DNA from: Streptomyces sp. CBMA152
Lineage (GTDB): Bacteria; Actinomycetota; Actinomycetes; Streptomycetales; Streptomycetaceae
Assembly (NCBI RefSeq): GCF_014596475.1
Contig: NZ_MECJ01000038.1
Span: 62,001 to 126,000 of the forward strand
Direction of reading: 5' to 3'
Length of the DNA: 64,000 nucleotides
The notes under the pieces were generated by a model. The model saw nothing but the letters and a program-made list of their open reading frames with translations, did not search any database and was not told the DNA's origin. This document shows positions 17,524 through 24,401 of this stretch, in pieces (position 1 is the first letter of the stretch; each line of letters starts with the position of its first letter). Both the position numbers and the translations under genes were made by a program.

Positions 17524-18806
17524 CGTCCCGCCGCGTACCACGTCTGCTGCCCCTCGGCTTCATCGCCGGAATGCTCGCCGTCACGGCGCTGCTCGGCTGG
17601 CCCAACTGGATATGGTTCCCCCTCGTGGCGGTCGTGGCCGGCTCGCTGCTACTCGATATGTACGCCCGGAACGGCCGGGGGAGAGCCACCGCTGGTCGGG
17701 AAGAGGCCCCGGACACGCCGGAGTTCCCCATCGAGCCGCCGTACCTGGCGATACCGGTCATCGATGTGCCGGTCATCAGCGGCTTGGACGAGTATCCGTT
17801 CCTCTTCACCGCCACGGTCCGATGGCGGACCCGTACGGACCTGCTCACCACATCGCACGGCAACCCGGGGGCCCTGGCGGTGACTTCCGTCCTGCGGCGC
17901 GTCGAGCAGTACACGGCGGCCGAGCACCCCAGTCGAGCCGACTTCCTGCGCCACTGGCTGGAGGGACCGCTCGGACAGCCCGTTCAGGACGAGTCGGGCA
18001 CCGTGACGGCCTACGCCACCGATGTACGCCTCCACTTGCGCCAGGGGGACCGGCGCCACCTGGAAGAGGTGGAGGAGCACAGGAGGAACGTCGGTTCCTG
18101 GGAGCAGCAGCGGGAGTACGAGCGCAGCCGCCGGGAGTACTTCGGTGAGGACGTGCTGCGATCGCCGGGCAGCGCCGTCGTGTGGTGGCTGTCCCGCCAC
18201 GAGGACGAGATCGATCGTGCGACGGATCTGATAGGTCCACTGTCCTGTCTGTCGGCTGCCGCGAACGACGAGAAGATCCCGGATTCCTACCGTCATCTCA
18301 TCGGTGGTCAGGCCTCGCCGGCCGGCGTCGCATGGCCGAACGGCATCGATCACGCGCGGGACGCTGATGCGGCCGCAGCCCACCAGGACCAGAACGCCCC
18401 GCCGCCGGACAGTCAGCCGCAGGTTCGGTATGAGCCAGTCTCCGCCCTGTTGGAGACGATGGGCATCGCCCGCGGATCGGAGGAACGAGCCTCGTTCGTC
18501 CATCGGCTCGCCCGCATGATGGAGGCTTCCGGACGACCGCAGGCGGCCGAACACCTGCGAGGCACCCTCGTCGACGAGGATGACGATGCCTTCAAGGGCG
18601 ACGCCGAGAGAGGGCCGACGGGGGGCGGCATTCGACCCGAACCCGAAGAGCCCCGCACTCCGCAGCCCTCGGAACTCTGGCCGAACGCCGACAGCCCGCA
18701 AGGGGCGTGGTGGTCGACGCAGCCGCCGTCTCCCAACGGATCCGGTCCCGCACCCGGGGACTCGCACGGTTCGGCGCCGGCCGACGCCGAGGAGAGGGAA
18801 CCGTGA
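17520..18806 (+). CDS. membrane-anchored coiled-coil protein of the TIR operon, unknown function
   Basis: 428 residues, with an ATGA overlap with the gene before. Two adjacent transmembrane helices lie at about residues 10-28 and 30-46, with an Arg-rich N-terminus. A cytosolic segment (YLAIPVIDVPVISGLDEYPFLFTATVRWRTR) follows. Residues 170-225 are highly charged and helical (HLEEVEEHRRNVGSWEQQ, then REYERSRREYFGEDVL), probably a coiled coil. The last 150 residues are Pro/Asp/Glu-rich and likely disordered. I do not recognise the family; the strand-plus-coil arrangement is faintly reminiscent of SPFH/band-7 proteins, but this is weak. In the operon it may anchor the signalling complex to the membrane or be the membrane-acting component. 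Confidence 0.6.
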   Translation: MTSRRVPRLLPLGFIAGMLAVTALLGWPNWIWFPLVAVVAGSLLLDMYARNGRGRATAGREEAPDTPEFPIEPPYLAIPVIDVPVISGLDEYPFLFTATVRWRTRTDLLTTSHGNPGALAVTSVLRRVEQYTAAEHPSRADFLRHWLEGPLGQPVQDESGTVTAYATDVRLHLRQGDRRHLEEVEEHRRNVGSWEQQREYERSRREYFGEDVLRSPGSAVVWWLSRHEDEIDRATDLIGPLSCLSAAANDEKIPDSYRHLIGGQASPAGVAWPNGIDHARDADAAAAHQDQNAPPPDSQPQVRYEPVSALLETMGIARGSEERASFVHRLARMMEASGRPQAAEHLRGTLVDEDDDAFKGDAERGPTGGGIRPEPEEPRTPQPSELWPNADSPQGAWWSTQPPSPNGSGPAPGDSHGSAPADAEEREP

Positions 18807-19570
18807 TGTCCCTCCTGCCGTACACCAATGTCTTCGCGTGCCTGGCGCACTGGGTGGAGACGTGCGCTCCAGCCGAGCGCCTCTGCCTCCACACTGGGAG
18901 TTGCGCCGAGGCATCGGCCGAGTCCTGCCTACCGCTCAGCGCGTTGTGGGCCACGATGAGGTACGAGGAACGGCGAAGTGCCAAGCGGGCTGAGCAGTGG
19001 CAGGCCATCGCCGAGCACCTGCACCACGAGGCGGAACAAGGCCTGGAAGGACCGTGGACCCTCATCGCCCTGTGGCTCCTCACCCCACGCTTGAAGGGAG
19101 TGGTGCGGACCGTCGTCGGCCGAACCGGCGCCGAGTCCGATGACGTCTGCTCGGAGGTACTGGCCGGCGCGATCCAGGGCATGGCGACGGTGCGAGCGGC
19201 GAACCCCGACCAGATCGAGGCCCATCTGGTCGACGCGGCTTATGCGGCCGGCCGCAAAACAGGCCGTCGGGCGCCGAACGAAGTGCCACAGGCGGAGATC
19301 GAGAACGGGATCTGTGTGCCAGTTCCCCACATGGCTGCCCCGCTCTTCATCGACGGCCAGGTGGTGCGAGTCGGGCCGATGTCGATGGCGCTCGCCCAAC
19401 GGGCACACGGAGAGCGGATCGGAGCGTTGGCTCAGCGCCTCGGACTGCTGCAGCACGTCCGAGAGGTGCGTCGGCTGAGGAGGGCCGGCCTGACCCAGAA
19501 GCGGAGCGGGGACCGGTGCGGCACCGGACACCACCAGCGGAGCCTGTTCGAGATCGGAGAGGACGTATGA
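18806..19570 (+). CDS. sigma-factor-region-2-like protein of the TIR operon
   Basis: 254 residues from ATG 18806, overlapping the previous stop by one base, with GGAGAGGGA upstream. The central part (LLTPRLKGVVRTVVGRTG, then DDVCSEVLAGAIQGMATV) resembles the core helices of sigma-70 region 2. A later helical segment (GERIGALAQRLGLLQHVREV) could be a second DNA-binding region. Several cysteines occur in the N-terminal 45 residues. A complete region 4 is not evident, so promoter recognition is unproven. The next small DNA-binding gene overlaps its stop by 4 bp, suggesting that the two proteins work together in transcriptional control of the cassette or of a target. Confidence 0.6.
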   Translation: MSLLPYTNVFACLAHWVETCAPAERLCLHTGSCAEASAESCLPLSALWATMRYEERRSAKRAEQWQAIAEHLHHEAEQGLEGPWTLIALWLLTPRLKGVVRTVVGRTGAESDDVCSEVLAGAIQGMATVRAANPDQIEAHLVDAAYAAGRKTGRRAPNEVPQAEIENGICVPVPHMAAPLFIDGQVVRVGPMSMALAQRAHGERIGALAQRLGLLQHVREVRRLRRAGLTQKRSGDRCGTGHHQRSLFEIGEDV

Positions 19571-19857
19571 AACGGCATCGGGACGAGTCCGTACCCTTCT
19601 CCGCCGTTTTCGGTCTTCCTGCGGAAGTCGGGATGAGGGTCGCAGCAAAGGCGCTGAACGTGAGTCTGGGCACGGCGTACAAACAGGCAAGGCGCGGTGA
19701 CTTCCCCTGCCGGCTGTGCAGGAGAGGACGGATCTACGTCGTGGCACTCCACGACCTGATGCGTGGCCTCGGCATCCAGGATGTCCGCGTGCGCTACGAC
19801 GACATCGAAGAGGGAGCACGACTCGCCGCCGGCTACGGCGACTGTTCGAGGCAGTAG
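19567..19857 (+). CDS. small excisionase/MerR-like helix-turn-helix protein
   Basis: 96 residues from an ATG overlapping the sigma-like gene's stop (ATGA). The segment MRVAAKALNVSLGTAYKQARRGDFPC followed by RRGRIYVVALHDLMRGLG is the winged-helix pattern of excisionase-type domains: helix-turn-helix, basic wing, then RIYVV strand. A Cys pair occurs at CRLC. It ends the five-gene unit; eight bases after its stop a perfect terminator hairpin begins. The role is probably DNA binding with the sigma-like partner. The excisionase resemblance alone does not imply a mobile element, since no integrase is present. Confidence 0.7.
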   Translation: MKRHRDESVPFSAVFGLPAEVGMRVAAKALNVSLGTAYKQARRGDFPCRLCRRGRIYVVALHDLMRGLGIQDVRVRYDDIEEGARLAAGYGDCSRQ

Positions 19858-19864
19858 AGAAGTG

Positions 19865-19897
19865 GAGGATCCCCAGGTCGATGACCTGGGGATCCTC
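19865..19897. terminator. strong bidirectional hairpin terminator closing the TIR operon
   Basis: A perfect 15-bp inverted repeat: 19865-19879 pairs with 19883-19897 around a 3-base loop (GAT). It sits between the last TIR-operon gene and the convergent IclR gene, so it can end both transcripts. No U-tract follows, which is usual for Streptomyces. Confidence 0.85.
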
Positions 19898-19918
19898 GGG
19901 AGCGTGGGAGGGCGGGGG

Positions 19919-20635
19919 CTACGGCGTCGGCAGGCGGCGTTCCGTCGGCGGTAGCAGGAGGATTTCCAGGGCCTGGGCGCAGGCTCGGGTGTGGGTGAGG
20001 AACCAGGGGAGGCGTTCGTCGGTGAGGAGGGTGGGGGCGGATCGCAGGGTGAGGGCGAAGCGGGCGTGGCCGGTTCGGTCCAGGATCGGGACGGCCAGTG
20101 TGCGGATGCCGGGGGGTGCGTCGCGTGCGTAACCGTGGGTGCGTATGGACGTGAACTCCTCGTCGAGCGGCGCCTGTTCGTCCGGGCGTGGCCAGGCCAG
20201 GAGCACCTTGCCGGGCGCCGTCGTACGCAGAGGGTGGCGCAGGGCGGACATCGGGGTGACCGGGCCGCCCGCGACGATCACCGCGTACGGGCCGCTGCGC
20301 AGGGCGAGGTCCGCGGCGGTGCCGGTCCGCGCGGCCAGGTCGGCCAGTTCCGGCGCGGCCAGATGCAGGCCGCGCTGGTGGTAGGCGAGGCGGCCGAGTT
20401 CCGTCATCGCGGGGCCGAGACGGTAGCGCGAGGTGCGTGCGTCCTGCTCCAGGAAACCCGCGGCCACGAGCGTACGGGCCAGTCGGTGCGCGGTGGAGAC
20501 GGGTAAGCCGAGCCGTCGGGAGAGATCGGACGCGCTCAGGTCCGGGCCGTTGTCGTGGAAGGCGTGCAGCACCTCCAGGGCGCGCTGCACCGCCTGCGCG
20601 CCGGTCGGTGTGCGCACCGTGGTGGCCTCGGTCAT
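19919..20635 (-). CDS. IclR-family transcriptional regulator
   Basis: 238 residues from ATG 20635 (MTEATTVRTPTG). The N-terminal winged helix-turn-helix reads VQRALEVLHAFHDNGPDLSA, then LSRRLGLPVSTAHRLARTL. The C-terminal effector domain starts near residue 85 (LGPAMTELGRLAYHQR), includes APGKVLLAW, and ends in the usual LDRTGHARFALTL region. IclR proteins bind small carboxylates or aromatic acids and usually control neighbouring catabolic genes. The nearest candidate is the GMC oxidoreductase at 21468, but a Wbl gene lies between, so the target is uncertain. Confidence 0.88.
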   Translation of the reverse strand: MTEATTVRTPTGAQAVQRALEVLHAFHDNGPDLSASDLSRRLGLPVSTAHRLARTLVAAGFLEQDARTSRYRLGPAMTELGRLAYHQRGLHLAAPELADLAARTGTAADLALRSGPYAVIVAGGPVTPMSALRHPLRTTAPGKVLLAWPRPDEQAPLDEEFTSIRTHGYARDAPPGIRTLAVPILDRTGHARFALTLRSAPTLLTDERLPWFLTHTRACAQALEILLLPPTERRLPTP

Positions 20636-20979
20636 GTCCGCTCCCCTGCCCGGGTCGTGATCGACTAAGGGCTCCACACTACGGCCGCCCCATCTGGTCG
20701 CTCCGGGCAACGGCCAATGCGGCCGGAAGCGCCCCGGAACCCGGCTGGAAGCGGTGGGAGGCGGCAGGCCGTAAGCGTTCCGGAACGACCCCCGGGCGCA
20801 AGAAGGGCCTGGACGCCGCCAGCTCATCGAGAGCGAGGCGCCGCATGCGGCATGAGGCGGTTCGACCAGCAGTAATCGGCCAAACACAGAGCCGCACCGA
20901 GTGATCGCTTGACGTCGACCGAATCCGACGTTCAACGATCATTGACCGGACGTTGATCCCGCCCCGCCAGGCTGTACGT
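20636..20979. other. 344-bp divergent intergenic region (IclR/Wbl)
   Basis: No supported gene. It should hold promoters for both flanking genes. A TTGACG hexamer at 20909-20914 could be a -35 element for the Wbl gene, but no good -10 was found at normal spacing. The stretch 20925-20960 contains imperfect ACGTTCAAC/ACGTTGATC repeats that may be operators. Confidence 0.4.
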
Positions 20980-21228
20980 ATGTCGATCAACACCATCAAC
21001 GCCGGGCCGGAACTCGCCTGGCAGGAGACCGCGTTGTGCGCCCAGGCCGGGCCCGAGTTCTTCTTCCCCGCCCCCGGCAGCTCGACGCGGGAGGCCAAAC
21101 TGCTCTGCGGGAGCTGCGAGGGCCGACAGGCGTGCCTGGAGTACGCGCTGGCGAACGACGAGCGCTTCGGCGTCTGGGGCGGCCTCTCCGAGCAGGAGAG
21201 ACTGCAGCTGCGGCGCAACCGGCGCTGA
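20980..21228 (+). CDS. WhiB-like (Wbl) iron-sulfur transcription factor
   Basis: 82 residues from ATG 20980. The four cluster-binding cysteines are Cys20, Cys43, Cys46 and Cys52 (C-x22-CxxC-x5-C). They are followed by the family's GVWGG turn at 64-68 and a basic C-terminus (RLQLRRNRR) for DNA or sigma-factor contact. Wbl proteins bind a [4Fe-4S] cluster and modulate the primary sigma factor in development, redox response or antibiotic resistance. This gene lies alone between IclR and GMC-oxidoreductase genes. The exact member (whiB, whiD, wblA and so on) was not assigned. Confidence 0.92.
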   Translation: MSINTINAGPELAWQETALCAQAGPEFFFPAPGSSTREAKLLCGSCEGRQACLEYALANDERFGVWGGLSEQERLQLRRNRR

Positions 21229-21467
21229 GAGGGTCCGAGCCACGAGCCCGGCCGTCTCAGGAATTGGCCGGGTTCCGCCGGCGGACGCGCGAGCCCGTTT
21301 CGGGGGCGGGCCGCGCGTCCGCATTCGGCATGTCCGGCCACGGAACGCCGCCCCCGCACCCCACCATGCCGATCATCCCGGCCAACCCTGCCCGCCCCGG
21401 CCCGTCGGCGCCCTGGCACTCCGTGCCATCCCCGGGCCATGCTGGATCGCGACCGGAACGAGCTCGA

Positions 21468-23126
21468 ATGAGCAGTCGAGATCCAGGCCCTGGGGGCGTG
21501 TTGAGGACAGCGGACGGTACCGGAACCCATCGTCGCGGCGAGCGACGGACCACGTACTACGACTACATCGTCGTAGGAGCCGGCTCGGCCGGATGCGTGC
21601 TCGCCGCGCGGCTCTCCGAGGACCCCTCGGTGCGGGTCGCGCTCATCGAGTCCGGGCCACGCGACCGCAAGCCCGAGATCAGGATCCCCGCCGCCTTCCC
21701 CAAGCTCTTCAAGACGCCGTACGACTGGGACTTCAGCACGGCGAAGCAGGAGGCGCTGGGCGGCCGCGAGTTGTACTGGCCGCGCGGGCACACCCTCGGC
21801 GGCTCGTCCGCCATCAACGCGATGATGTGGATCCGCGGCCACCGCGACGACTACGACGCATGGGGCGCGGCGGCCGGGCCCGAGTGGACGCACGACCGGC
21901 TCGTCCCGTACTTCCGCCGCGCCGAACGCTGGACGGGACCCGCTCGCGCGGACTCGGTGTACGGCACGGACGGCCCGCTGTACATCGCACCGCCCCGCGA
22001 CCCCAACCCCGTCACCGCGGCCTTCCTCGCCGCCTGCCGGGACACCGGTCTCACCGAGCTGCCCGAGCTGAACGCCCCCGACCACTCCGGCTACGCCCGT
22101 ACACCCGTCAACCAGCGCAAGGGACGCCGCTGGAGCGCCGCAGACGGATATCTGAAACCCGCCGCCCGCCGCCCCAACCTCGACATCTACACCGAAGCAC
22201 GCGTACGCAGGCTGGAGTTCGACGGCAACCGGGTCACCGGAGTCGTGGCCGACCGGGTCCCCGACATCCTCGGCGCCCGGCGCGAGGTCATCCTCAGCGC
22301 GGGCGCCATCGGCTCGCCGCAGCTGCTCATGCTCTCCGGCATCGGCGACCCGGAACGGCTGCGCGCGGCCGGTGTCGAGGTGCGCGTCGCGTCACCGGAC
22401 GTCGGCCGCCACCTCCAGGACCACCTCTCGTACGCGGTGACCATGCGCTGCCCGCAGCCCGTCACGCTCACCGGCGCCGACACGCTGCCCAACATCGGCC
22501 GGTTCCTGCTGCGCGGCCGGGGACCGCTCACCTCGAATCTGGGGGAGGCGGTCGCGTTCGTGCGCACCCGGCCCGAACTGGACGCACCTGACATCGAGTT
22601 GGTCTTCGCCCCGGCACCGTTCGTGGACCACGGGCTCACCCCGCCGACCGAGCACGGCTTCACCATCGGAGTGGTCCTGCTCCAGCCCGCGAGCGAGGGC
22701 AGCATCGAGCTCGGCGGTACGGCGGTGACCACCCCGCCCCGGATCGACCCCGGATACCTCACGGCCGACGACGACCTGGGCCGGCTGATGGCGGGGGTGC
22801 GCAGGGCGGAGGAACTGCTCGGCGCCGCGGCCCTCGCGCCGTACACATCCGGGCCGCTGGCGCCCTACCCGGGCCGGGTCGACGACGAACAGCTCGCGGC
22901 GGCGGTGCGCGGCTCGGCCGAGTCGCTGTACCACCCGGTGGGCACCTGCCGGATGGGCGCCGACGACGGCTCGGTCACCGACCCCCGGCTGAGGGTCCGG
23001 GGAGTCGAGGGCCTGCGCGTCGTCGACGCCTCGGTCATGCCGCGCATCACCCGCGGCCATACGCACGCACCGACGGTGGCGCTGGCGGAGAAGGCGGCGG
23101 AACTGATCCGCGAGGACGCCCGCTAG
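21468..23126 (+). CDS. GMC-family FAD oxidoreductase (choline/alcohol dehydrogenase type)
   Basis: 552 residues from ATG 21468; the FAD motif begins about 30 residues later (YDYIVVGAGSAGCVLAARL). GMC signature 1 is WPRGHTLGGSSAINAMMWIRG and signature 2 is GAIGSPQLLMLSGIG. The C-terminal active-site region has YHPVGTCRMG (His) and ITRGHTHAPTVALAEKAA. It would oxidise an alcohol to aldehyde or ketone with FAD. Substrate could be choline or another primary alcohol. There is no betaine-aldehyde dehydrogenase neighbour to favour choline. Length is in the normal range. Confidence 0.92.
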   Translation: MSSRDPGPGGVLRTADGTGTHRRGERRTTYYDYIVVGAGSAGCVLAARLSEDPSVRVALIESGPRDRKPEIRIPAAFPKLFKTPYDWDFSTAKQEALGGRELYWPRGHTLGGSSAINAMMWIRGHRDDYDAWGAAAGPEWTHDRLVPYFRRAERWTGPARADSVYGTDGPLYIAPPRDPNPVTAAFLAACRDTGLTELPELNAPDHSGYARTPVNQRKGRRWSAADGYLKPAARRPNLDIYTEARVRRLEFDGNRVTGVVADRVPDILGARREVILSAGAIGSPQLLMLSGIGDPERLRAAGVEVRVASPDVGRHLQDHLSYAVTMRCPQPVTLTGADTLPNIGRFLLRGRGPLTSNLGEAVAFVRTRPELDAPDIELVFAPAPFVDHGLTPPTEHGFTIGVVLLQPASEGSIELGGTAVTTPPRIDPGYLTADDDLGRLMAGVRRAEELLGAAALAPYTSGPLAPYPGRVDDEQLAAAVRGSAESLYHPVGTCRMGADDGSVTDPRLRVRGVEGLRVVDASVMPRITRGHTHAPTVALAEKAAELIREDAR

Positions 23127-23191
23127 GAGAGGCAGCCCGTCGGCCGCCCCGGAAGGGGACGCCCGCGAGCCGCCCCACACCGGCACACGGG

Positions 23192-24166
23192 TCACGCGCG
23201 GTCGCGCGCCTCCATGCGGGCCTTCCGCGCGGCCAGCTTCACGTCGAACTTGCTCGCCTCGGCGTCCAGCCCGCCCATGTACATGCCGAGTTCCTCCTGC
23301 GCCTTCAGACCCTCGGGGCCGAGCCCGTCGATCTCCAGGACCTTCAGGAAGCGCAGGACGGGCTGGAGCACGTCGTCGTGGTGGATCCGCAGGTTGTAGA
23401 TCTCGCCGATCGCCATCTGGGCCGCCGCGCGCTCGAAGCCGGGCATGCCGTGGCCGGGCATCCGGAACCCGACGACGACATCGCGTACGGCCTGCATGGT
23501 CAGGTCCGGCGCGAGCTCGAAGGCGGCACCGAGCAGATTGCGGTAGAAGACCATGTGCAGGTTCTCGTCGGTCGCGATCCGCGCCAGCATGCGGTCGCAG
23601 ACCGGGTCGCCCGACTGGTGGCCGGTGTTGCGGTGCGAGATACGGGTCGCGAGCTCCTGGAAGGCGACGTACGCGACCGAGTGCAGCATCGAGTGCCGGT
23701 TGTCGGACTCGAAGCCCTCCGACATGTGCGCCATCCGGAACTGCTCCAGCTTGTCCGGGTCGACGGCGCGCGAGGCCAGCAGGTAGTCGCGCATCACGAT
23801 GCCGTGCCGGCCCTCCTCGGCGGTCCAGCGGTGCACCCAGGTGCCCCAGGCGCCGTCACGGCCGAAGAGGCTGGCGATCTCGTGGTGGTAGCTGGGGAGG
23901 TTGTCCTCGGTCAGCAGGTTCACCACGAGCGCGATCTTGCCTATGTCCGTGACCTTGGACTGCTGCGGCTCCCACGCCTCGCCGTCCTCGAAGAGCCCGG
24001 GGAAGTTCCGCGCGTCCGAGAACGGCACGTACTCGTGCGGCATCCAGTCCTTGGCGACCTTGAGATGCCGGTTGAGCTCCTTCTCGACAACCTCCTCCAG
24101 CGCGTACAGCAGTCGGGCATCGGTCCACGCTGCCGAACTGCCGAGGTGGGGAGAAGTGATCGTCAC
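23192..24166 (-). CDS. desA: acyl-ACP desaturase (soluble diiron stearoyl-ACP type)
   Basis: 324 residues from GTG 24166, with GGAG seven bases upstream. The diiron ligands are visible as Glu87, Glu118-x2-His121 (EEGRH), Glu171 and Glu201-x2-His204 (DENLH). The 53-residue spacing between the second and third acidic ligands matches plant stearoyl-ACP desaturases. It introduces a double bond into ACP- or CoA-bound fatty chains with O2 and ferredoxin, adjusting membrane fluidity. It is convergent with the GMC gene. An operator-rich promoter lies upstream (24201-24261), so expression is probably repressed by a TetR-type protein encoded elsewhere. Confidence 0.92.
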   Translation of the reverse strand: MTITSPHLGSSAAWTDARLLYALEEVVEKELNRHLKVAKDWMPHEYVPFSDARNFPGLFEDGEAWEPQQSKVTDIGKIALVVNLLTEDNLPSYHHEIASLFGRDGAWGTWVHRWTAEEGRHGIVMRDYLLASRAVDPDKLEQFRMAHMSEGFESDNRHSMLHSVAYVAFQELATRISHRNTGHQSGDPVCDRMLARIATDENLHMVFYRNLLGAAFELAPDLTMQAVRDVVVGFRMPGHGMPGFERAAAQMAIGEIYNLRIHHDDVLQPVLRFLKVLEIDGLGPEGLKAQEELGMYMGGLDAEASKFDVKLAARKARMEARDRA

Positions 24167-24200
24167 GGGTGCTCCAGGAGGGACGGGAAAGGGGACGGGC

Positions 24201-24261
24201 GTTACCTACGCCTACGTAGGTTACGAGACCGTAGGTTAAGCGCGGGGTAAGCCCTGGCCAA
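24201..24261 (-). promoter_or_regulatory. desaturase promoter with overlapping inverted-repeat operators
   Basis: On the minus strand a -35 TTGGCC (24256-24261), 17-bp spacer and -10 TAACCT (24233-24238) point toward the desaturase gene. Immediately downstream are the near-perfect arms GTTACCTACG (24201-24210) and CGTAGGTTAC (24215-24224), enclosing the palindrome CCTACGTAGG. A third CGTAGGTTA copy (24230-24238) covers the -10. A repressor bound here would block the polymerase. Confidence 0.7.
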
Positions 24262-24346
24262 GTCCCGCCCTATTTCTGACTGACTACTCTCCGTTGTATG
24301 GGCAGGTCGGAGATCTGTCGCGGGGAGGAATGTCACCTACCGCTTG

Positions 24347-24383
24347 ACCTCCGCGCAGGCTCCAAATCGACCTGCGCGGAGGT
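24347..24383 (-). terminator. hairpin terminator after the ABC-F gene
   Basis: A perfect 13-bp stem (24347-24359 with 24371-24383; ACCTCCGCGCAGG and complement) with an 11-base loop, starting 19 bp beyond the ABC-F stop codon. Confidence 0.78.
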
Positions 24384-24401
24384 GAAGCAGACTGGGGCGC
24401 G

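Noticed and set aside
19567..19857. Excisionase of an integrated mobile element
   Set aside because: No integrase, attachment repeats, replication genes or tRNA target nearby.
21036..21467. N-terminal extension of the GMC oxidoreductase frame
   Set aside because: Overlaps the Wbl gene in another frame, is Pro/Arg-rich and has no family match; ATG 21468 gives normal length.
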